Below are positions 1 through 7,757 of a stretch of DNA of 52,878 nt, piece by piece. The stretch is from positions 1-52,878 of the forward strand of contig JAUCGE010000015.1 in NCBI GenBank assembly GCA_030377965.1, read 5' to 3'. How positions within the stretch are numbered: position 1 is the first letter of the stretch; each line of letters begins with the position of its first letter. The stretch comes from Desulfobacterales bacterium HSG16. Its GTDB lineage: Bacteria; Desulfobacterota; Desulfobacteria; Desulfobacterales; HSG16. The translations under genes were made by a program, and so were the position numbers. A model generated the notes under the pieces. That model was not told the DNA's origin. It did no database searches and saw only the letters and a program-made list of their open reading frames with translations.

Positions 1-1464
1 TGGTCTGTTTATAGCTATGATATCGTTTATTTTTTTAATATATGCCTTTGATTCAACAGGATCGAACTCTTCAAGACTTTTATCCAGCTTGCTGAAAAGA
101 TTCGAAAATTCACAATGATTATATTTGCCATATTTTTCTGTTCCAGATATTTTTTGCTCCGGGTTTTCTTTCTTCGGTAAAGGGCTGGCATAATCCGATT
201 CAATGATTTCTGCAGAAGCTAAAATCCTGGAAAATGCTATTTCCACTTTCTCGACAGCTTCATTTATCCTGGTTTTATCTTCATTATCGCAGATAAATTC
301 GAGCTGTCGAGCTGCTTCTGAAAGTTCTCCTGCGGAAATAGTGGCTGCCGATCCTTTCAGTGCATGAGCGCCCAACAAAGCTGCATTGAATTTTTTTTCC
401 CGGATCAATGTTTTTAAATCACATATGATATTCTTTTTATCATTACAGAAAAAAGAAACAATTTCCGAATAAAGATCCCAGGCCCCTCCAAACCTTCGAA
501 CGCCTTCCTCTATATTGAGTCCGGGAAGAGCATTGGGAAAATTCTGGCCTGGATCAATCTGGGCGCAGACGCTATTGTCTTCCTCCACAGGCATGCACAA
601 ATCTTTGTCAGCCTGAATCTTTTTTGTAATATCCTTTATAATACCACCAATGGCATAGGAAATCCCGTTTTTTGCAATTGGAAATTTGAAGGTCAGATAA
701 TATCTGTCCTGATCCTTGAATCTCAAATCTGTGACAATGCTAGCGACCTTTCCTTCGTTTATCACCTGACTGTCACTGTCTTTCAATTGCCGAACAAGAT
801 TTGCAGGCAAAATTTCAGCATCGGTTTTTCCCTTGACATCAACAGGATCGATTCCAAAAAATTCCCGGCACTTGTCATTTATATAAACATACCTGCCCAT
901 TTTATTTTTGATAAATGCCAGAAGAGGCAGATACTGCATAAAGCTGTGAAAAATAATCCGGCTTCCTCTCAAAGCTTTTACATCAAGCCTGCTTTTTCTT
1001 TCCATGTCACTGGCCTGTAAAAGCTCTTTTTCACGCAGGTCAGCAGCACGGATACGGGCTGACAAAGTTTTTGCCATCTGTAATAATTCGAGTTTTCTTA
1101 CTGGCTTTTGAAGAACAAAAATGTTTTGTTCAAGAAAAAGAGAGGAAGCTGTATCAAGTGAAAAATCAGAAGAAAAATCGTCTGCCTGCACAAGACCTAT
1201 GATTTCTGTTTTCCCATCAATACCAGGCAGCCATCCCTTGATATCAGAAAATCCAGTCACTGCTTTTCCATTGGAAATTTTCCCATTGAAAAACCGGCTG
1301 TCAATGAAAGCTATGGCAAAAGGCTCCCGGTTTTTACTGGCTGTCTTAATCTCTTCTTCATTGTCTGATAGAGGACATATCAAAAGATCATAGCCAGGAA
1401 AAACGAACACCTGCCTGAAAAGATCAATGGTTCCATCATGGTTGTCAATTAAAAGAATACGCAA
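1..1464 (-). CDS. Receiver-PAS-Hpt phosphorelay protein, 3' end cut by window
   Basis: The minus strand is open from position 1464 to the left edge. The product starts with a receiver domain (MRILLIDN; acceptor Asp at about residue 55 in AFIDSR; a conserved-type Lys in LQKPV). A linker and a PAS domain follow (about 160-280, ending GGIIKDITKK), then a histidine phosphotransfer domain with AHALKGSAATI, His at about residue 367. No HisKA or HATPase is visible in the part present, so it is a phosphorelay intermediate rather than a kinase, unless one follows beyond the edge. The start is a TTG at 1464, chosen because AAGGA lies 10 bases upstream and the only ATG nearby is out of frame. It lies divergent from the phosphorylase gene and probably belongs to the same signalling style as the hybrid kinases from 16 kb onward. 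Domain assignment is confident; partner and output are unknown. Confidence 0.85.
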   Translation of the reverse strand, partial: MRILLIDNHDGTIDLFRQVFVFPGYDLLICPLSDNEEEIKTASKNREPFAIAFIDSRFFNGKISNGKAVTGFSDIKGWLPGIDGKTEIIGLVQADDFSSDFSLDTASSLFLEQNIFVLQKPVRKLELLQMAKTLSARIRAADLREKELLQASDMERKSRLDVKALRGSRIIFHSFMQYLPLLAFIKNKMGRYVYINDKCREFFGIDPVDVKGKTDAEILPANLVRQLKDSDSQVINEGKVASIVTDLRFKDQDRYYLTFKFPIAKNGISYAIGGIIKDITKKIQADKDLCMPVEEDNSVCAQIDPGQNFPNALPGLNIEEGVRRFGGAWDLYSEIVSFFCNDKKNIICDLKTLIREKKFNAALLGAHALKGSAATISAGELSEAARQLEFICDNEDKTRINEAVEKVEIAFSRILASAEIIESDYASPLPKKENPEQKISGTEKYGKYNHCEFSNLFSKLDKSLEEFDPVESKAYIKKINDIIAINRP

Positions 1465-1565
1465 TGTGCCAGCATCCTTATTATTAATCGTAAATGGTGT
1501 GCTATACCAAATAGTTATAAAAAAGTTACCACCCGATTATCACTTGGGTATCCATTTTTTTTGTC

Positions 1566-1594
1566 TTGATCCTGATAGTGAATCCGCATATGAT
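1566..1594 (+). promoter_or_regulatory. Candidate sigma-70 promoter for the nucleoside salvage pair
   Basis: A TTGATC box (1566-1571) and a TATGAT box (1589-1594) are separated by 17 bases. It lies about 185 bases before the phosphorylase start, so the leader would be long. The rest of the 1465-1780 spacer shows no gene and no riboswitch I can recognise. AT-rich DNA makes chance matches likely. Confidence 0.35.
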
Positions 1595-1780
1595 TATCAA
1601 TTTATGAGCTTAATAGTGATATCTTATAATTTCAACATATTTTTGGTATCAAAACCCTGTATGCCATTAAATTTTTTATCTATTACAACGGGTTATTCGT
1701 CTCCGTATAAATATCAGGGTGCTGGTTCATGAAGTATGAAAAGAGAATTGCCAGTTAACAAACGAAAGGTAATGAACACT

Positions 1781-2605
1781 ATGGATTTAAATACAAAAAA
1801 AGTTCTTGAAACAGCAGCATTTATAAAAGAGCGCGTACCTGTCTGTCCAAAACTCGGATTTTTCACAGGAACAGGGCTTGGAGAAAGTGCCAGCTCTCTT
1901 GATGTGTCAGCAATATTCGATTACAAGGATCTTCCAAATTTTCCGCTATCTACGGTGCAGAGCCATGCTGGCAGGATGATGTCTGGAACCCTTTGCTCAT
2001 GCCCGATGGTGGTCATGCAGGGCAGATTCCATCTTTATGAAGGATATTCTCCTGCCGAAGTTACGTTTCCCGTCAGGGTCATGCAGGAACTCGGGGTCGA
2101 AATTCTTATCATATCAAATGCTGCCGGGGGTTTTGATCCATCGTTTCAGCCCGGTGATATCATGGTCATACAGGATCATGTCAACCTGACAGGAGAAAAT
2201 CCTCTGGTCGGCCCTAACGAAGACCGGTGGGGGGTTCGATTTCCTGACATGAGCTGCGTGTATGATCCCAAACTTTCCAGCATTGTCGAAGCAGCGGGTC
2301 AAAAAGATGGCATAGCCTTGCAAAAAGGGGTTTATGCTGGTCTGAAAGGCCCATCTCTTGAAACTCCGGCGGAAATTCGTTATTTGAAAACCATAGGGGC
2401 GGATGCTGTAGGATTTTCGACTGTACTCGAAGTGATTGCCGCTGTTCACGGCAGTATGCGGGTTCTGGGCCTTTCGATCATCACAAATGTTCATAATCCT
2501 GACCAGCCCGAACCTGCAAGCGTAGATGAAATTATAGAAACTGCCCAGAAAGCGGCTCCCAAACTCGAAACCCTCATAAACCATCTGATAAAGGAACTGG
2601 ACTGA
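1781..2605 (+). CDS. Purine nucleoside phosphorylase (PNP/MTAP superfamily, trimeric type)
   Basis: Cleaves purine nucleosides with phosphate to free base and (deoxy)ribose-1-phosphate in the cytoplasm. Family marks seen: GTGLGE phosphate loop near the N-terminus, SHAGR, QGRFHLYEGY, IISNAAGG, KGPSLETPAEIR, and GFSTVLEV followed by ITN near the C-terminus. About 274 residues, normal for the family. The ATG at 1781 is preferred (AAAGG 11 bases upstream; MDLNTKKVLE aligns with the usual N-terminus); in-frame ATGs at 1736 and 1772 lack a well-spaced Shine-Dalgarno. It ends two bases before an MTA/SAH deaminase gene, so the pair is very likely co-transcribed. From context the natural substrate may be inosine-type or methylthioinosine rather than adenosine; this is inference, as some bacteria first deaminate methylthioadenosine and then phosphorolyse methylthioinosine. 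Confidence 0.9.
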   Translation: MDLNTKKVLETAAFIKERVPVCPKLGFFTGTGLGESASSLDVSAIFDYKDLPNFPLSTVQSHAGRMMSGTLCSCPMVVMQGRFHLYEGYSPAEVTFPVRVMQELGVEILIISNAAGGFDPSFQPGDIMVIQDHVNLTGENPLVGPNEDRWGVRFPDMSCVYDPKLSSIVEAAGQKDGIALQKGVYAGLKGPSLETPAEIRYLKTIGADAVGFSTVLEVIAAVHGSMRVLGLSIITNVHNPDQPEPASVDEIIETAQKAAPKLETLINHLIKELD

Positions 2606-2607
2606 AT

Positions 2608-3924
2608 ATGACATCGAAAGAAAATCAATTGGATATCCTGATTGAAAACGGTACGGTTCTGACAATGAATAAAGAATGCAGCGTGATTAAAAACGGAGCC
2701 GTTGCCATAAAAAACGATAAAATCCTGGCTGTGGGATCGAAAGATGAACTTGCGGATATGAAAGCTGTAAAAACCATAGATGCAAAAAACGGCTTGATCA
2801 TGCCCGGCCTGATCAATACTCACACCCACGCGGCAATGACCCTGTTCAGAGGCATGGCAGATGATCTGCCTTTGATGGCATGGCTGAATGAGCATATTTT
2901 TCCTGCCGAGGCAAAACTCAACGCTGAAAAGGTATATACAGGCAGCACGCTCGCATGTGCGGAAATGATAATGTCTGGAACCACCTGTTTTTGCGATATG
3001 TACCTGTATGAAGACCAGGTTGCCTGCGCTGCAAAGAATGCAGGTGTCAGAGCAGTGACAGGAGAAGTACTTTTCGATTTTTCTTCCCCTGCTTACGGAC
3101 CCATAGAAAAGGGATTTGAATATACCCGTATGCTGGCAGAAAAATGGAAAAATGACCCCCTGATCCGTATAGCAGTCGAACCTCATTCCCCGTACTTGTG
3201 TTCTGCCGATCTTCTCAAAAAAGCCAATGAGATGGCACATGAAATGGATCTGCTTCTGGTTATACATGTATCAGAAACAAAAGATGAAGTAGCCAAAAGC
3301 ATTGCCACACATGGTATTACACCGGTTGCTCTTCTGGCAGAAACCGGAGTCCTTTCTCCCCGCCTGCTCGCCTGCCATTGTGTGGTCTTGAGCGAAAATG
3401 ACATTTCTCTGCTGAAACAATATGACGTAAAAGTGGCCCACAACCCGGAAAGTAACATGAAGCTGGCTTCAGGAATTGCTCCCATTCCCCTTTTGCTGGA
3501 AAAAGGTATCGGTATCGGACTTGGAACTGACGGATGTTCGAGCAATAACGATCTGGACATGTTCATGGAAATGGATACGGCAGCCAAGCTGCACAAGGTA
3601 AACGATCATGATCCCACGGTCATGGACGCAAAAACCACACTCAAAATGTGTACCATTGAAGGCGCAAAAGCGCTGGGCATATCCGACTTGACAGGTTCCA
3701 TCGAACCTGGAAAGCAGGCTGATGTCATAATTATCAATACCCGAAAACCTCATCTCACCCCCATGTACAACCCAATGTCTCATCTGGTTTATGCGGTAAG
3801 AGGAAGTGATGTGGATACATCCGTAATCAACGGCAGGGTGGTAATGGAAAACAGGGAATTGACAACAATCGATCTTGAAAAAATTATGGCGGACGCAAGG
3901 CAGTGTGTCGAGGCGTTTATATAA
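2608..3924 (+). CDS. mtaD: 5-methylthioadenosine/S-adenosylhomocysteine deaminase
   Basis: Metal-dependent amidohydrolase that deaminates the adenine of methylthioadenosine or S-adenosylhomocysteine to the inosine form. Seen: N-terminal beta-sandwich segment, metal ligands in NTHTHAAMTLFRG, EPHSPY, VIHVSE, ACHCV with HNPESN, and the late Asp in GLGTDGCSSNNDLDMF, with a C-terminal ADVIIINTRKP strand. 438 residues is the usual length. It starts two bases after the phosphorylase stop with AAGGA 12 bases upstream, so the two form an operon. Together they would recycle by-products of SAM-dependent reactions: deaminate first, then phosphorolyse. The family also contains other aminohydrolases; MTA/SAH specificity is the best fit but not proven. 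Confidence 0.88.
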   Translation: MTSKENQLDILIENGTVLTMNKECSVIKNGAVAIKNDKILAVGSKDELADMKAVKTIDAKNGLIMPGLINTHTHAAMTLFRGMADDLPLMAWLNEHIFPAEAKLNAEKVYTGSTLACAEMIMSGTTCFCDMYLYEDQVACAAKNAGVRAVTGEVLFDFSSPAYGPIEKGFEYTRMLAEKWKNDPLIRIAVEPHSPYLCSADLLKKANEMAHEMDLLLVIHVSETKDEVAKSIATHGITPVALLAETGVLSPRLLACHCVVLSENDISLLKQYDVKVAHNPESNMKLASGIAPIPLLLEKGIGIGLGTDGCSSNNDLDMFMEMDTAAKLHKVNDHDPTVMDAKTTLKMCTIEGAKALGISDLTGSIEPGKQADVIIINTRKPHLTPMYNPMSHLVYAVRGSDVDTSVINGRVVMENRELTTIDLEKIMADARQCVEAFI

Positions 3925-3925
3925 G

Positions 3926-3989
3926 GATGAACAGGATTAGCATTTGAAAATATTGAAAATCCTTTAATCCTGAGAATCCTGATTCAGAC
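3926..3989 (+). repeat. Dispersed-repeat-like spacer with hairpin after mtaD
   Basis: CAGGATTA (3932-3939) pairs with TAATCCTG (3965-3972), followed by further AATCCTGATTCAG copies. Sequences of this type recur between genes in many bacterial genomes (established from memory, not searched here). It may also act as a 3' end for the salvage operon, although there is no clean T-run. Apart from this and the repeats listed next, the 3925-4440 spacer holds only a GTCAGAGCA/TGCTCTGAC pair at 4102-4155 and no convincing gene. Confidence 0.45.
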
Positions 3990-4210
3990 AAAATGAGGCA
4001 ATAAAAAACAAGCCAGAATAAGAAAAAGTGTAAACTATTTTTGGACGAATATGAAGGATGCCAAATATATCAAAGATATGGCATCAAGGAATTCAGTGTT
4101 TGTCAGAGCATTTTGCGAGCTTCTTCGACAGTTCTGCAGTTTGGGTTGCTCTGACTATATAACACTCACCTTTTCCTTTGACACCATATCGACGGCAGGT
4201 TAAAAAATAA

Positions 4211-4364
4211 GTAAGTACCTGATCATATATTATGTAACAATCCGTATGGGCAATCCCTTGTGGTTGCCCTTTGCTGAAAATACAAAATGTTCCGTTTTCA
4301 AGCAGGGCAACCACAAGGGATTGCCCCTACGAAAATATTAAAAAATTATTGGTCGGGTACTTAC
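4211..4364. repeat. R2 dispersed element, copy 1 (GTAAGTACC ends)
   Basis: The segment begins GTAAGTACCTGATCATATAT and ends with ATTATTGGTCGGGTACTTAC; the outer 9 bases are perfect inverted repeats and about 20 bases match imperfectly. The right end resembles ends found at about 16431-16462 (plus) and 31577-31605 (minus). The interior differs from the other copies because it contains an unrelated 23-bp inverted repeat. Looks like a MITE-type remnant; no transposase is encoded. Confidence 0.55.
4248..4326. repeat. Perfect 23-bp inverted repeat nested in R2 copy 1
   Basis: The left arm 4248-4270 (begins GGGCAATCCCTTG) is the exact reverse complement of 4304-4326 (ends AGGGATTGCCC), separated by 33 bases. 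It could form a strong hairpin. GGGCAA...TTGCCC repeats of this sort are frequent intergenic elements in bacteria; a specific family name is not claimed. Confidence 0.75.
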
Positions 4365-4440
4365 CTATCCAACTATGCGTTTTTTCGGATAATGAGCTTG
4401 GTCTTTAGACAATTTTAAATAACAACATGGGAATAAAAAA

Positions 4441-7400
4441 ATGATAACTGACTATATTGATAAAATAAACAGAAGATTTAAAACAGGCATTTCAACCGAA
4501 CATACTTTCAGAGGTGATCTCCAAATTTTTTTGGAAACATTTGATAAGAATATGATTGTCACTAATGAACCTACAAGAATAAAATGCGGTGCGCCAGACT
4601 TTATCATTACTAAAAAAAATATTCCAATCGGATATATCGAAGCCAAAGACATAGGCATTTCTCTTAAAAAGACCGACAAAACCGAACAATTAAAAAGGTA
4701 TAAAGCAAGTCTGGATAATCTGATTTTAACTGATTATCTTGATTTTTGGCTGTATCGTAATAATAAATTCATTACGTCTGTCGCTATTGCTGAAATAAGA
4801 CAAGGAAAGATTGAACCTTTATCACAGAACTTCAAAGATTTTGATAATCTGATTAATGAATTTTATGCACATATCGGCCAGACCATAACGTCTGCTTCCA
4901 AATTAGCCGAAATGATGGCAGGTAAAGCTAAAATAATGCAGTCTGTCATAGAGAAAGCTTTGACCAGCGATGAGGAAAATGAACAGGACAGTTCATTGAA
5001 AGATCAGATGATTGGCTTCAAAAACATCCTTATCCATGATATTAAACCTTCCGAATTTGCCGATATATATGCTCAGACCATTGCTTATGGTATGTTTGCT
5101 GCCAGATTACATGACCCGGCTTTAAATGATTTTTCAAGACAGAAAGCAGCAGAGCTTATCCCTAAAACCAACCCGTTTTTAAGACGTTTGTTCAGTTATA
5201 TTGCCGGACCGGATATTGATGATCGTATCAAATGGATAGTAGATGCTTTAGCTGACATTTTCAAGGCAACTGATGTGATGGCTATTCTGGAAAATTTTGG
5301 TAAATCAACACAGATGAACGATCCTGTCATCCATTTTTATGAAACATTTCTGGCAAAATACAACCCCAAGCTCAGAAAAAGCAGGGGGGTATGGTACACG
5401 CCCGAACCGGTTGTAAATTTCATTGTCCGGGCTGTGGATGATATTTTGAAAACTGAATTTGGATTCACTGCGGGCTTGGCTGATACGTCAAAAATTAAGG
5501 TTAAGATTAAAGCTCAGGGAGTAACTGGTAAGATTAAAAAAGAAGTTCACAAGGTTCAGATTCTTGATCCTGCTACGGGAACAGGTACATTTCTCGCCGA
5601 GGTTGTAAAGCATATTCATAAAAAATTTGAAGGACAGCAGGGAATCTGGAGCAAATACGTTGAAGAGCATCTGATTCCCAGATTAAACGGTTTTGAAATT
5701 CTGATGGCTTCTTATGCAATGGCCCATTTAAAGCTGGATTTGCTGTTGAGCGAGACAGGTTATAAACCGAAAAAGCAAAGTCGGTTCAGGGTTTTTTTAA
5801 CCAACAGTCTTGAAGAGGTAAATCCTGATACCGGAACTTTGTTTGCAACATGGCTTTCAAATGAAGCAACGGAAGCGAATTTGATTAAGCGAGATACACC
5901 TGTTATGTGTGTGATTGGGAATCCTCCGTATAGCGGCGAGAGCGCCAATAAAGGCGAATGGATAATGAAGTTGATGGAAGATTATAAAAAAGAGCCGGGC
6001 GGAAAGGAAAAACTGAAAGAGAAAAATTCCAAATGGATTAATGACGATTATGTGAAATTCATTCGTTACGGGCAGCATTTTATTGAAAAAAACGGTGAAG
6101 GCATACTATCTTTTATTAATCCGCACGGTTTTCTTGATAATCCGACTTTTCGAGGTATGCGCTGGAATCTTCTGAAAACTTACGACAAAATTTATACGAT
6201 TGATTTACATGGAAATTCCAAAAAGAAAGAGGTCTGCTCGGACGGTTCACCGGATATTAACGTATTTGATATTCAGCAGGGTGTTTCGATTAATCTGTTT
6301 ATAAAAACAGGAAAGAAAAAAGCCAATGAACTGGGGAAAGTTTTTCATTACGATCTTTACGGTAAAAGGGAATATAAGTATGATTTTCTTTGGCAGAATG
6401 TTTTAACTCAAATTGCTTTTACAGAATTGCCAAACGTAAAGCCTAATTATTTCTTTGTACAAAAGAATTTTGAATTGCAAAAGCAATATGACAAAGGTTG
6501 TTCAATTGCAGATTTGTTTACAATTAATTCGGTTGGAATAGTAACAGCGAGAGATAAATTTACAATCCATGAAACTCCAAATGAAGTTAAAGAAACAATT
6601 CAGGAATTCTTATCATTAGAAGATGAAGATGCCAGAAGAAGGTTTAATCTTGGAAAAGATGTAAGTGACTGGAAAGTCCATTATGCAAGAGAAGATTTAA
6701 TAAAAAGTGGTCCTGACTTCAAAAGAATAACAAAAATATCTTATCGGCCATTTGATACAAAGTTTACTTATTATACTGGTAAACCTAAAGGATTTCATTG
6801 TAGGCCAAGAGATGGGATCATGCAGCATTTTCTCAAAGGCGAAAATGTGGGACTTATGACAGTTAGACAAACTGCTATTGATAGTTGGGAACATGTTGGC
6901 ATCACAAACTTAATTGCAGATGATTCAAGAGTTTCAAATCGTTCTCGTGAAAGAGGTTACATTTTTCCTCTCTACCTCTACCCCGCAGAAAATACCCAAC
7001 AAACCTTTGAAACCAGCAAAGACCGCAAACCCAACCTAAATGACGAAATCGTTCAACAACTCGCAAAAGCCCTAAAGCTGACCTTCACTCCTGAAAAAGA
7101 AGCGACCAAAGACACCTTTGCCCCTATTGATATTCTTGATTACATCTATGCCGTGCTTCATTCTTTGACCTATCGAGAAAAACACAAAGAATTTTTAAAA
7201 ATAGACTTTCCTCGTGTTCCGTATCCCAAAAACAAGAAAACATTCTGGCAGCTTGTCAAACTCGGCGGCGAACTCCGCACTATCCATTTACTGGAAAATC
7301 CGAAAGTGGAGCAATACATTACCACTTATCCGCAGGACGGCGACAACATTATAACCCGTAAAATCGTAAAAAAAGATTTTGAAATCACAGACGAGAAAAA

Positions 7401-7620
7401 TCAGTTTGGCCGTATATGGCTGAATAACGAGCAATATTTTGATAAAATTCCTGTAACCGCATGGAATTTTTATATCGGCGGTTATCAGCCTGCTCAGAAA
7501 TGGCTCAAAGATAGAAAAGGAAGGGAGCTGAATTTTGATGATATTTTGCATTATCAAAAAATAATTGTTGCATTGAATGAAACAGGAAATTTAATGAAAA
7601 AAATAGATAAAATTTTATAG
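4441..7620 (+). CDS. Type IIG-like restriction enzyme/N6-adenine methyltransferase fusion
   Basis: Single-chain restriction-modification protein of 1059 residues. The N-terminus carries a PD-(D/E)xK nuclease signature: APDF with Asp53, then YIEAK with Glu67 and Lys69. The middle holds the SAM motif I DPATGTGTF (about 376-384) after the RGVWYTPEPVV helix, and catalytic motif IV NPPY at 494-497. The C-terminal third (about 700-1059) should contain the target recognition region. There is no helicase, which separates it from type ISP and type I enzymes that share the methylase and C-terminal sequence style. No separate methylase or specificity gene lies nearby, as expected for type IIG. The gene is visibly more AT-rich than its neighbours and sits next to repeats, suggesting horizontal transfer. 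The Shine-Dalgarno is weak (GGGA). Confidence 0.88.
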   Translation: MITDYIDKINRRFKTGISTEHTFRGDLQIFLETFDKNMIVTNEPTRIKCGAPDFIITKKNIPIGYIEAKDIGISLKKTDKTEQLKRYKASLDNLILTDYLDFWLYRNNKFITSVAIAEIRQGKIEPLSQNFKDFDNLINEFYAHIGQTITSASKLAEMMAGKAKIMQSVIEKALTSDEENEQDSSLKDQMIGFKNILIHDIKPSEFADIYAQTIAYGMFAARLHDPALNDFSRQKAAELIPKTNPFLRRLFSYIAGPDIDDRIKWIVDALADIFKATDVMAILENFGKSTQMNDPVIHFYETFLAKYNPKLRKSRGVWYTPEPVVNFIVRAVDDILKTEFGFTAGLADTSKIKVKIKAQGVTGKIKKEVHKVQILDPATGTGTFLAEVVKHIHKKFEGQQGIWSKYVEEHLIPRLNGFEILMASYAMAHLKLDLLLSETGYKPKKQSRFRVFLTNSLEEVNPDTGTLFATWLSNEATEANLIKRDTPVMCVIGNPPYSGESANKGEWIMKLMEDYKKEPGGKEKLKEKNSKWINDDYVKFIRYGQHFIEKNGEGILSFINPHGFLDNPTFRGMRWNLLKTYDKIYTIDLHGNSKKKEVCSDGSPDINVFDIQQGVSINLFIKTGKKKANELGKVFHYDLYGKREYKYDFLWQNVLTQIAFTELPNVKPNYFFVQKNFELQKQYDKGCSIADLFTINSVGIVTARDKFTIHETPNEVKETIQEFLSLEDEDARRRFNLGKDVSDWKVHYAREDLIKSGPDFKRITKISYRPFDTKFTYYTGKPKGFHCRPRDGIMQHFLKGENVGLMTVRQTAIDSWEHVGITNLIADDSRVSNRSRERGYIFPLYLYPAENTQQTFETSKDRKPNLNDEIVQQLAKALKLTFTPEKEATKDTFAPIDILDYIYAVLHSLTYREKHKEFLKIDFPRVPYPKNKKTFWQLVKLGGELRTIHLLENPKVEQYITTYPQDGDNIITRKIVKKDFEITDEKNQFGRIWLNNEQYFDKIPVTAWNFYIGGYQPAQKWLKDRKGRELNFDDILHYQKIIVALNETGNLMKKIDKIL

Positions 7621-7757
7621 ATAGAGAGGTGTACCAAATTGTCAATACAAACAAAGAACATTTCGTGCCAAAATTTTTAGAATGATAGGAATCACCTCCA
7701 AAAAAAGCAGTTCAAGAACACAGATAAATTTAGTTTGAATATCTTGTTTTAAACTTT

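Noticed and set aside
2491-3267. 258-codon minus-strand frame
   Set aside because: It spans the phosphorylase/deaminase junction antisense to two well-supported genes.
4051-4314. Small frames on both strands (50 codons plus at 4051-4203; 73 codons minus at 4093-4314)
   Set aside because: The minus frame runs through the R2 end and the 23-bp inverted repeat; neither has a clear Shine-Dalgarno or a recognisable family.
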